Shown in pieces: positions 23,661-33,769 of a stretch of DNA of 64,000 nt. The DNA lies in the NCBI GenBank assembly GCA_029747015.1, contig JAKOGI010002155.1:1-64000 (forward strand), given 5' to 3'. How positions within the stretch are numbered: the stretch's first letter is position 1; each line of letters opens with the position of its first letter. A program made the translations under genes and the position numbers. Under the pieces are notes generated by a model that was not told where the DNA came from, did not search any database, and worked only from the letters and a program-made list of their open reading frames with translations. The DNA comes from Carnegiea gigantea. Lineage: Eukaryota; Streptophyta; Magnoliopsida; Caryophyllales; Cactaceae.

Positions 23661-25029
23661 TGTTAGCAGAAAAAAACAGAGTTTTAATATTTATAAACCC
23701 CAAGTGCAAGGTGTATCGTTGAGTACTTGGGGTGTCGTCCGCAGGGAATTGTGTTTTCAACTACCAGAGTTTACTAGAGCGTCTCAATCTAGGCGTGATC
23801 AACGGTGAAGGAGGGGAACTAAACTACGCTACAAATATAGAAACAAGCGACTTGGAATTGTGATTTTACCAATTAGTGAACCAACTAATCAATACGAGTC
23901 CTAACCCACCCAAACTACGCTATGAACAAGAGATGGTCGGTTGCACCATCAAAGACCACCCAAGCCCTCTCTCAAGGGTCATGAGCTAGTCTAATTCGTG
24001 TAACCACCTACTTTCGTGGGGTTAGTCGAATTAGACCACAAAACTAGCAACCCCGGACCTAGCTCGATTCGGATACTACTTTCGTGTCCCGAACTCGGCC
24101 ATTCCCTCTCCCACACTAGCAAATTGACCTCACCTCTCAGCATAAGTCAATCGCCCAAAAATATGGATGAAAACCCTCTCAGGCATTTCACCGAACACTT
24201 GGCGGGCGTGAAGGAAAACTCTAAGTTCTAGGCATAGATTGGGCATGGTTAGGCCTAGTACAAGATCAATTAGCCATCAAGAGGCTAATCACAATTCAAG
24301 CCAACACAATCTACCAACAAATCATGAAAAACGCGTGAAAACCTAAACTAACCAACAAGAACATAAACTTGAAGAACAAAACGGAATGAAATAAAACAAA
24401 TCTAAACAACTAAACAACATAAATTAACAATGAAATTTAAACACATAAATCGACCAAAACCAATACAAGAATCAAAATCAACAAAACATAATTAACAAGA
24501 ACATAAAAACTAGAGAGATAAAAGAGAAGGAAACTTAGTCTTGAATTGATGAAGAACTTGAAATCCAAAGGTTGAATCCAATGTTACAATCTTCAATCCT
24601 AAACTAATCTCCCTTCTTAACTAAAATCTAACCTAAACTAATCCTACAAAATCGCCAGAGCAAAGACCTCCAACGACGAACGAACTCCCCACAAACAGAC
24701 GCCCGAACGGACTTAAATAGAAAACCGAAGCCGCGACGAATCTGGGGAGGTGGCACGGCCGTGCCACATGGCACGGCCACACCGTGCCACATTGCTGTGG
24801 CACGGTGCCGCCTCCCCCCGGTTTGTTCGGTTTTGCTGGTTTTCGCCGGTTTTCGCTGTTTTTCTTCGTTTTGTCCCATCTTCGTCCCTTTTCGCGACGT
24901 TTGCTTGATTTGGAGTTATTTCCTACAAAACATAAATAAAACAAGGTAAAATCCTATAAAATAAAGTTATTATACGAGTAAAAGGTGGGTGAAAGAAGCA
25001 CGTAAAATGGGTAAATTTACCGTTCAACA
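23661..25029 (-). repeat. LTR of the TR-GAG element (5' LTR by transcription)
   Basis: The 1369 bp LTR has TG..CA ends and is nearly identical to 19286-20655. It abuts the primer-binding region at 23660. It contains the palindromic GC-rich block at 24749-24810, where three of the eight differences from its partner are clustered. Confidence 0.93.
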
Positions 25030-25340
25030 ATTACCTTGATTGTAACCTAGTATTGAAAGAAGACAAGAACCCACAATGTGGTCTAAAACATGCTTTATGC
25101 ATACTACATGGATTACATTGATTGACAAAGCTACTATTAGAATCCTTATTTGCTAAAGGATTATTTGCCCTTAAATTCACCCGAAGTTTCTTACTAGAAA
25201 TTTTGATTTCTAGACCACATACAAGCTTAATTACATTGAGTACAGCATTACATTGAATGTAAAACATAAGAATCCATAATGAGGCCTTAAACAGCCTTAC
25301 ACATACTGCCTATATTACATTGAGTGTAGCAAACTATCAT

Positions 25341-28300
25341 TTATACATACTATTCCCACCACCCCATTTTTATCTTCTTAATTCATCTTTAATTTTGTCC
25401 TAAAATAGTCTTCTAAATAGGTCCCAGTTATTTTTAAACTAATAAAATTACATCATTTTCTTCAAACTAATTATCTATGAGTTAGTACTTGAATTTCTTA
25501 AAAAGTGTCTTTTTCATATTTAGAAAGATAAATAGGACAGATTGAGTAAAAAACCTTATGTTAGGACTTTCAAGTTCATTACATGTCCCACTCACATGTA
25601 ATTATTCAAACCTTCATACTGCACATTCCCCACATGTGCAAGATATCTTGTAAGTAGATGTTATTCAACAACTAATGGTCAAATTAGAACCCTTATGACT
25701 CAACATTTACTAAACTAAGTTATTCAAGATCAAATTACATTTTGGCAAGGGATTAAATCAAACATCATGCACATCAACAATACATCAAATTGGTCCTCAA
25801 CAATGGAACATTTATAAACAAGAATTCACTACCATACCAAACTATGATCTTTAATTTAGGTTAACTGACCCAAAACAACAACTACACTTTCACAGAGATG
25901 ACAGCTTTTTAAGCTTCAATAGTGTAATTGTTTCGTCAAAAGCTTTTTCTAAGTTTTGTTATTCTATCCATTTTCATCATGTTTCAATAACCAAAAGTGA
26001 GAATGGACATTTGAAATTTTTATTCAGCATGCATAGGACACTTTCAACAATTCACACACTAAAAAGGCATGATGCAATGTCGTGTACCATGTAACTTTTA
26101 GCCATGCAAACCTTGTGCATATGGCCCTCCGACTCAGTTTTCCCGTTCCCTTTTACCTTTGTACCAATACTTAATGGCTTATTTTGTTGAAGGTAAATAG
26201 AGAGGTAATGCAATTAAAATTACAAACTTGATTACATTATCACATTTGGTTTGTTGAACGCCAATACAGTTAAAATTACCTTCTAATGACTAAGATAAAA
26301 CGACATAATAGAATTGACATAGCCCTCCCCTAAATAATTCTATTTACATCCCTTGTTGTAATTAAAACCTAGTCCAAAGTGAGACACTAGCCAATTTTGG
26401 TCATCAGTCTCTCATCTCATAGTGTCCCAGCAAACATGGCAGCTGGAAGTTTTCTCTATCCTCTTCCATTCTTAGTTGCACACCATTCTCGTCCTTCTCT
26501 ACTTCCTCCTTCTCTTTTTTCTTCATGATCCACTATTGTCATCACATCGCTGCCTTTGCACAATGCTATTCATCTACCATTTTTTATCTAGTAATCTACC
26601 TCTTTGTTTTAATTAATTATGATATAATTTGATACAATATTCATCATATGTGATCAGTTAAAGTTAATCTCTCCGATTCATACGAAATTAGTGCTAAACT
26701 AGCTTGATTCAAGCCACGCCAATCTAATTTTGCAAGACGCTACTCATGCTCTTTCTCTCTATCCAAATTTCTATAACTTCTCGATGCTATTACTTTCATG
26801 GATTTTTTTAATTTTGTTGCGGATCTAATGATGTTGTTTGAGTTGTTATAGGGGGTGATTTGATTTTCTAAAATGTATTGTAGAATGAGTGAGTTTTTGG
26901 GGCTTCTTGGTTGGTTTGCTGGTGCAAAGAGAGAGTAAGAGTAGAAACGAGTTGGCTAAATAGTGGGGAGATGAAGATGAGGGCTTGAGTAGCTTGATTT
27001 ATTAATTGGATTAATTTAAATAGGAGGCTCTATTTGAAATACCCTCCATGAAAAATATTACAAAATTCTGATTTTATGACCATTTCAATTCCAAATTAGG
27101 ATTTCAATTATGTTGCAACATTGGATTTACCGATATTAGGCTTTAACATGTGTGTATGAGAATGGCCATAAAACTAGTTGTAGACTGAATAGTTATGGAA
27201 GATGCAAATAAAGTTGAAGTAGGAACACCTCGAGTTAATCTGAACAGTTTAACAAAGTTAACGTGGAAATCTTTCTCCTTATTTCTCAAGCACAGAGTGA
27301 AAAACTAGCTTGATTTGTCTATGTTGACCTACCTACACAATTTGACATGACAGTGAAATCTGTTATGCTGCTACCTTTACTTCAATATTTGCATGGACTA
27401 TTAAAAGCCCATTAACAATGCACCTCTCCTTGTCAAATCAAACCCATCCCTTTTTGCTGTTTGGCTAATTATTATTAATTATACTTACAATTTATAATTT
27501 TGATCATGGATCTGTATGTATTAATTATTAAGCACCTAGTTTGGTGTTTATAAAGGTCTTATCCCTTGGTTAAATGTCTTTTAGTTTCATCAGTCTATTC
27601 TTCTTAACCTAATGGTGCAGCCAAAACACACTATAAGATCTTAATTATGGTTGTTGAGTCGTTGAAATCATATTTGAATCTTCCTTTACATTTGCATCTA
27701 ATCAAATGTCATAGTCAACTATAAGTCAGCCTAAATCCAATTTTCTTGTTGTGGATTTCGATATTTAGACCTATTTGGTGTTTGCCTTGCAAGTTCTCTT
27801 TACTTATTTGGGATGTTATGGGAAGTGATTTGCAGTTTTCATTTGTATTATATCTCTAATTTCTAATTTTTAATATGTGAGATGGTAAATTATATCCTAT
27901 GAACTGTTTTAGTTTGTAGTTGTGGCTCGTTGAACTTAACCATAAGGAAAAGTAGAGAAAGGAATACAAAAGCTTAGTCTCGTTATGGTTGAAAGTTTTA
28001 AATATGATTGACTTGTTTTTCCAAATTATTTGTCATATTTAAAGGCACACAAAGAGAAGCACTCATTAAAGGAGTCATATACTTTATCAGCTGGGTCTAG
28101 CTAAAAAGTAACTCCAGTGCAATGTAACCCAGTTTTCCTTAAATTCATGCTATGTTTATTTCCTATGTTCATGTACTATAGAATGTGATCCTCTTGTACT
28201 CTGATGTTGGAATATTGGACTTATTTAGGAGTGTTATTGTGTATTATTGATAGTGGTTAAGAGCTTTTATGGTTGGTCTGGTGCTGATGGGAATTCTAAT

Positions 28301-28859
28301 CTTTCATTTTATGTGGAGCGTGATTGATGTTTCATGGAAGGATTCTTTTTGTAACCTTTGGCTCAGTTTATGGATGAGAGATCATAATTTAAAGTTATCC
28401 TCTGTTAATATTGGTTGCAGATTTCCACTTTGTGTTCGGACATAGATCTAGATTTGTTTTTGTCTCTTAGTCGACGTCTATTGATAATTACTGCTAGTGT
28501 GCCATGCATTTGGATCTTAATGATTCTATTTTCGATCTACTGTTGTCTACTTATGGGAGGCAAGACATGCCAGTGTTAATATGTGGGAGGAAAGGGCCTC
28601 TAACTTTCTGGTGAAATGTGGATTTAGCTGCCTTTTAGTACCTGTTGGGACTTGCCCTTAGTTTTGCTCTGATAGAATCTTATATTGCTGTTAAGATCAA
28701 TATGTTTTGTAAGTTATAGGGTTAGGCAATACTTGATACAACATGCTTGATGAGTAGCATGATATTGATTTTATTTGATACTTCATGATGTACAATCTCT
28801 CTAAAGCTAACAACTGGAGATAAATTTTACCCTATTATGAGGATTTATACATAGTCTTT
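25341..28859. other. Long AT-rich spacer
   Basis: No coding trace, element terminus or RNA gene was recognised on either strand. Short open frames are of AT-driven composition. Confidence 0.4.
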
Positions 28860-29288
28860 GGGAAAGACTGTGCTTTGGGGGAAAAATGCTAAAGGGCCTA
28901 AAGAAATTGACGATGAGATGAATGAAAAGGAAGAAAATGAAGAGTCAAGTAAGGCAGACAAACCTAAATCATCATCTACTCAATAGCCTTATGGGGTTGA
29001 AACCAGTTCTGGGATGTTGGTGAATTTAGGTAAAAGTACTTGAGTGTTCGAAAATTTGGCAAGGGTCTATCAAAAGTTGCTTTTATTCTTGGGAGAGAAA
29101 AAGGGCAGCTAGGATGAGCTGTGGGCTTTGATATTGAGTTAAGTGCGAGACGCTCAAATATCAATGAAGAATTGTCCAAACTAAGGTTGACGACAACGGA
29201 AAGGTAGCTAACAACTAGAAGAATCACATCGGATCCTGAGACTATGGATGTATTTTGTAGCATTCCTGATATCAAAAAGGAAGATTAG
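28860..29288 (+). pseudogene. Unrecognised intronless pseudogene-like piece
   Basis: A Glu/Lys-rich stretch (KEIDDEMNEKEENEESSKAD, then PKSSS) leads into VETSSGMLVNLGKST and FENLARVYQKLLLFL. After a frame change it becomes LGREKGQLG, then AVGFDIELSARRSNINEELS and RRITSDPETMDVFCSIPDI, ending KKED and a TAG at 29288. Several in-frame stops (for example inside KST*VFENL and ER*LTT) and the frameshift argue for a pseudogene. The continuous alignment of protein-like text without introns suggests a processed copy. I cannot name the parent protein. Confidence 0.4.
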
Positions 29289-30024
29289 GTCCTTGCACTT
29301 CTTTATGGAGATATTTAAATTGGGTAAGTCCAATAATCATTTTTTGACCGAATAAGTTAACAAATTAATTAATTATAAATAAAATTAATTTTTGCCAACT
29401 TCATGTTCTTGCTATCTCCTCTACTAATGTTTTTCTAGGCCTTTTTTTTGTACTTTTGGGTTTGGATCAAGGCGTTTTTAAATGGATACTATTCATGTTC
29501 CAGAAGGTGGTAGATTAGATTTACTTCTTTATTGGTGAAGATGGTAGATGTGAGATATGGCTATTGGTTGTCAACGTTAAGAGAACTGACCCAGCGATTA
29601 ATCCAGTTAGAGGAGTGGGCTGATTGGTCAACCGGTTGGTTTCGTTAGAACCAGTTAATCTGGTTGATTATTGAACTACGTTGGACTGGCATAACCCGAT
29701 TAGCCTGATTAAAAATATTGTTTAAACTGACTTGAGCAATGACCTTAATTTTTAAAAGTAATGAATCTAATTAACAAAAAAACTCCTTTTTTAAAAATCA
29801 AACTATTAATACAACCCTTACCGTGTTATCCATTGCCAAATTTATCGTTTTCCTAGTGTTTTCTTATCATTTTTTTATTCATATATCGTTTGATGCATTT
29901 TTTATATGTTAGAAAAAATTTTCTATATACAAAATGTAAAATGAAAGGAGGTAAAATAAAAAATAACATAAAAAAATATACAAAAGAAAATTAATAGAAA
30001 GGGCCATATCTCATTATGCGAAGG
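29289..30024. other. Spacer with an AACCGGTT-type short repeat
   Basis: At 29583-29705 words of the type GACCCAGCGATTAATCC, CCAGTTAATCTGGTTGATT and GTCAACCGGTTGG occur in both orientations. This resembles a degraded short inverted-repeat element. No termini were fixed. Confidence 0.35.
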
Positions 30025-30160
30025 GAAATTTACAGGGTGGTGATGCTTTAAATGGGGGTCAACAATTTCATTTTTTTCCCAACAACTTGGTGTTGGATTT
30101 GGGGGGAAAATGGAGTGGGGGAGTATTGAATGGAGAGGAAAATGATGAAACCACCCTTAA
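30025..30160 (+). repeat. Left terminal inverted repeat of the MULE
   Basis: This pairs with 57655-57806. The best-matching core is 30068-30118. The inward part (GAATGGAGAGGAAAATGATG) still aligns loosely with the complement of 57660-57700. Confidence 0.85.
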
Positions 30161-30690
30161 TGAATTTCAAAGGCAGCAATACGAAACTGCCCTTGTGGAC
30201 ATCTGAAGGGTTGGGGAGGCAGTTATTGTGGCAGTTACTGCGAGATGATGTGAGAAATGGAGAGAAAGAGGAAGACAACTGCCAGTGGATTCAAACCCTG
30301 GGAGAGATGGAGTGAAGGCCAGGGCACGAGTAGAGAGAGAAATTGACAGCTATAGAGAGACGTGGAAGAAGGAGAGGGTTGATGGGAATGTAGCAGGAGA
30401 AGACGCTCGAGGTCGGCAACAAAGGTGCGCAGCAGCCCCAGGGGAAACTGCCCAAAGGTACAAGGCAGTTTCATAAACCGACCAAAGTAAGCCGTGAACG
30501 ACATGGAGAAGGCTGAGTTCGAGGTGAGTAGTTCTCACTCGATAAATGTAGTAATTGAACTTGAAATTTATGTATGTGTATAAGAATGATAGTAGAATTG
30601 CGGATGCCTAAATGGAATTTGGGGTGTGAAATGGTTGGGAGGGGAAGGATGGAATAGAGCAGTATGAGTGATGGGGTGATCTAGTACGAA
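30161..30690. other. Subterminal region of the MULE
   Basis: The region is purine-rich on the plus strand (GAGAGAAAGAGGAAG and similar). It is mirrored by the pyrimidine-rich 57340-57650 near the other end, as expected for long imperfect inverted ends. No gene is supported, although frames are open on both strands. Confidence 0.4.
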
Positions 30691-31840
30691 TTGAGGAGGT
30701 TGTAATGGTGGTGGGACGAGGGAGACAGTAGGATCCAGTGTTGACCATATTATTAGTAGAGGTATACCCAAGTGAACCTGGTGTGAGTAGCTAGTACACA
30801 GATGCAATTAATGTAGAAGAAGAAGATTAAATGGTCGCATATAACTTGAGATGCTGCTATTAGGGTAGTAGGTTTGTAGATGTTTAGGAACCCCATTCTA
30901 TGTAGCATAGTTTGAAAAGAGGTATTCCTAGGGTTACCTGTTGCCATTACCTAGTAAAGAAATGGAAAGAGTATAGGTATGAACAATATTGTTGGCGTTA
31001 AGGGAGGGGGGTTTTTTATTTAGGGTATGTTAGTTGTGTGAACGTTGGTAATTGTGTTGGGTTGATGACAGTTTGAGTCGAGGTATACCCACGTATACCT
31101 TTGTTTAAGAACTTGATGAAGGAATGCATAGAATGTAAGTGTAAGTTGGTTATTTGTGTGGATGTGGGTGACTACATTGTGTCTACCACTATGTCAGTGG
31201 AGGTGTACCTAGGTATGCCTTTCTGCAGTACTTCATAGAGCAATGTGTAGAAGGTACCTGTCAGCAGTGAGACAGGGATACAACTTGGGGTGTTGTTAAT
31301 GGGGTAGGGTATATTTATGGATGGTGGTCAATGCTTTGTGCATACTAGAGTTTGAGTGGAGGGATACCATGATGTAGCTTGTTTGATTCTGTAGTTAACC
31401 AATCCATAGAATATAGGTTATGTGTGGATGTGTGTGACCTCATTGTGTTAACCTTAGTTTGAGTGGAGGCAAATGCAGTGAGCTTATGTGGGTAACTTGG
31501 TAAACAAATGCATAGAATGTAAGGGTGAGCAATGCAATAGTCATGAGGGTTGGGATGTTGTAGTTGGGGTAGGTAGTACGTGTGGCAGTTGGTCACAGCA
31601 TTGTGTTCACCACGATTTGAGTGGACGTACACCAGGGGGAACATTTGTCGAGAACTTCGTAAACCAATGTATGGAATGTAACTGTGAGCAATAAAACAGG
31701 CATGGGAGATGGGGTGATGTGATTGGGGTAGGTTACATATGTGGGTGTCGATGACTGCAGTGTGTTTACCATAGTTCTAGTTGTAGGATACCCAGGTGTG
31801 CGTCTGTGTAGAACTTGGTAAGCCAATGCAAAACCCAAGA
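30690..31840 (+). repeat. Tandem repeats, period mostly about 160 bp, with a GGTATACC motif
   Basis: The phrase (G)AGGTATACCCA(N)GTATACCT or a decayed form starts at about 30759, 30919, 31080, 31199, 31358, 31465, 31621 and 31785. The steps are about 160, 160, 119, 159, 107, 156 and 164. Units share GTTTGAGTGGAGG before the motif and AACCAATGCATAGAATGTAAG then GTGAGCAATG after it. Variable length between copies suggests deletions of an ancestral 160 bp unit. No coding frame persists through the copies. Confidence 0.8.
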
Positions 31841-32430
31841 AGAGGAAGTTATTTTGAGTGGTGGAGGAGACAATAGAGTAGCATACGGTTGGAAGTGGTT
31901 GTACATGTTGTACTTGGTATGTGATGGTGTTTGTTGTCATAATGGAGCTGCGAAAACGTCGTAGGTGCATGGAGAATGAGCAACCCCTGTCAGTGATTCA
32001 ATTTCAGCAAGTTCAGCAAGCAATGACAATGGGAGTGCCTTTGAGGTTGTGAAGGAGGGCACAGAAAATTTTCCTAACAGCCGTCTTTATAATTGGAGGC
32101 AGAGGTAAGTGGCAGTAGTAGGGATGTGCACATGCCTGAGTTTCGATCGAAGCAGGCACATGACAAGGGGGCAGTCGGATTCCTCATGTGAGGAGGCCGA
32201 AGAAGAGAGGTGATATGGCTGTCACAAACTGCGGTTGAAGAAAGTGCACGACTCAGGAGGCTGTAGTAAGGTTAAATCCTAGATGTCGAGGAGGTGTTCT
32301 GCGAAGTCTGTGAATGTGTAAGGGAAGGGAGAATAAGCAAGAGGGCATAATGAGAAGTCAGGGGGGGAAGAAGATAAGGTGGCGGAGAATGAGGGGGAAG
32401 GCATTGGTGATGTTGTCCTGAGGCATTGTT
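31841..32430. other. Upstream region of the KAONASHI-like gene
   Basis: Purine-rich on the plus strand (AGGGAAGGGAGAATAAGC, GGGGGAAGAAGATAAGG). It could contain a first, acidic exon ending just before the domain at 32434, but no start codon can be chosen with confidence. Confidence 0.35.
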
Positions 32431-32433
32431 GCA

Positions 32434-33061
32434 CACTTGAAGCAGTGTGTAGCCTCAACTCTGAGTTGGAGGATTGCTGAACTCAGCTCTAGAAGGAACA
32501 GTGTGGAGTTCGGTTCTGAAGTACAAGCCTTTTATTATGAACAGGCACCTTGTTCTGGCCCTAGTTGAATCTTGGGTTCCCGAGACGAAGGCATTCCGAA
32601 TAGGTCAGATAGAGGTACCATTCCCAGTGTATGATGTGGCCTTCTTAACCAGCCTCCCTGCTATAGGAAAACATGTTACATTTGACGAGGGGCAAGGTGC
32701 ATGTGAGGTGGAGGAAGACGTCAAGGCAGCCATAGATGGCCATCTCACGAGAGAGAGGGTGAGGTGACAGACTAGTCGTATAGACATGCGAATGCACTGG
32801 AACTATGTTTCAATTATAGTCAACCTGTGTAAGCATAATAGCACCACGGAGAGGTTGGACCTGTTCACTAAGTTGTACGCGTTATTGGTGATGAGTGGAT
32901 TGCTATTCCCACAAACTATAGGGATGTGACATGGGAGTTGATTGCAATGATTGAAGATGCAAGCGGGATAGCTGAGTACAACTAGTTGCAAGAGGTATGG
33001 AGCTTCCTAGTTGAAGCAATAGAGGAAACTAAGGAGAAGATCCCAATGAAGAAAAATTTGT
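32434..33061 (+). pseudogene. N-terminal plant-mobile/DUF1985-like exon
   Basis: The reading is TLEAVCSLNSELED, then LEGTVWSSVLKYKPFIMNRH, LVLALVESWVPETKAFRIG, VPFPVYDVAFLTSLPAIGK, and after 32770 RMHWNYVSIIVNLCKHNSTT, LDLFTKLYALLVMSGLLFPQ. A one-base shift follows, then RDVTWELIAMIEDASGIAEY, then VWSFLVEAIEETKEK. This order (helical start, F.ig...v.F...DV..l..LP..G, later LLVLSGLLFP and ...WELI..i.D...I..YNW) is the signature of the domain fused to Ulp1 in plant transposons. Stops at 32473 and 32766 and the shift near 32928 break it. Confidence 0.7.
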
Positions 33062-33171
33062 AAATGTGCAATAATACTTCAGGTATGGTGTGGCATTACG
33101 TAAATGTTATGATGGGTCGATGTTATTGCTGAACCTAATAGGAATAATGTGTGCTGTCGTTTGTGTACAAT

Positions 33172-33495
33172 AGGTATGGTTTTATGAGCATACAGATTTG
33201 TATGCCCATGCTGATGACAAGTATGCGTTGCGCATTACAAGTTAGGTGAAATTATACATAGGCTGAAAGTATGATGCTGCACGGCTCATTTCGTCCATCA
33301 AGGACAATCAGGTGGGGTATAGATTGTGTTATTGAGTGGTAAGGTAATTGATTCCCCTAGTGCATGCGGTAATGATGCTTATTTAAATGTGCATATAGTT
33401 CCTTTCCTTGAAGTGCGGGAGTTGGAGAGAAGGGAAGCAATAGTGAAGGCTTTCAGTGAGACTGATGATTTCAATGCATATGTGGAGGATGCATA
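33172..33495 (+). pseudogene. Two downstream exons of the same domain
   Basis: Exon one, about 33173-33312, follows ACAATAG and reads VWFYEHTDLYAHADDKYALR, then YDAARLISSIKDNQ before GTGGGG, the usual YEH..... motif and following helix. Exon two, about 33363-33495, reads CGNDAYLNVHIVPFLEVREL, then ERREAIVKAFSETDDF and AYVEDA before GTATGA. Stops occur at two places in exon one. These are the last recognisable codons before the mitochondrial-like block. Confidence 0.6.
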
Positions 33496-33769
33496 GGTAT
33501 GATACAAATATATATTCGTGAACCCATAATAGTTTGCAATAGTGGGGACAGAAATGCTAAGTTGTATGTGAGTGTGGAAGAGTATATTGTGTTGTGTTGC
33601 GCTGTTTTCCATGGGAGTGGGAGAACTAGTTATTTATGGCCCATGTCCTTAATGGGGACTTGGGTAAGGGAGTCAAACATATGTTGCAGTAGTCGTTCGA
33701 CGTCATATATTGATTAGATTTTCCATACTTTAATATTGACACATGCTTGGTGTGCGGTGGACTAATGTA

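Larger units (their letters stand above)
19286..25029 (-). mobile_element. Complete non-autonomous LTR retrotransposon, TR-GAG type
   Basis: The element is 5744 bp and flanked by a perfect 5 bp target duplication ATTAC (19281-19285 and 25030-25034). Its LTRs are 1370 and 1369 bp and both run TGTTAG...TTCAACA. Beside the LTR at 23661, the minus strand reads TTTTTGGCGCCGTTGCCGGG, the primer-binding region style of plant Athila/Tat-type Ty3/gypsy elements. Beside the other LTR (20656-20675) the minus strand reads AGGTGTGGGGGTGTG, a polypurine-tract-like run. So transcription is on the minus strand. The 3005 bp interior has a gag-like frame but no protease, reverse transcriptase, RNase H or integrase, fitting TR-GAG (terminal repeat plus gag) elements, which need enzymes in trans. 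LTR near-identity shows a recent insertion. Confidence 0.93.
19081..25340 (+). repeat. Diverged tandem repeat of about 190 bp, split by the TR-GAG insertion
   Basis: Related units occur on both sides of the 5.7 kb retrotransposon. Left side: 19091-19280, containing CATTACATTGAATGTAGAAG, ACAAGAACCCATAATAAGG, TTACACATA, TGTATTAC and GGAATCCTTATTTCCTAA. Right side: about 25055-25210 (AGACAAGAACCCACAATG, GAATCCTTATTTGCTAAAGG, TATTTGCCC) and about 25245-25340 (GCATTACATTGAATGTAAAA, AAGAATCCATAATGAGG, TTACACATACTG). The retrotransposon therefore landed in an older short tandem array. Only the two ends of this coordinate range are the repeat; the middle is the insertion. Confidence 0.7.

Noticed and set aside
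26434..26526. ATGGCAGCTGGAAGTTTTCTC as a gene start
   Set aside because: The frame closes after about 30 codons with no continuation or splice evidence.
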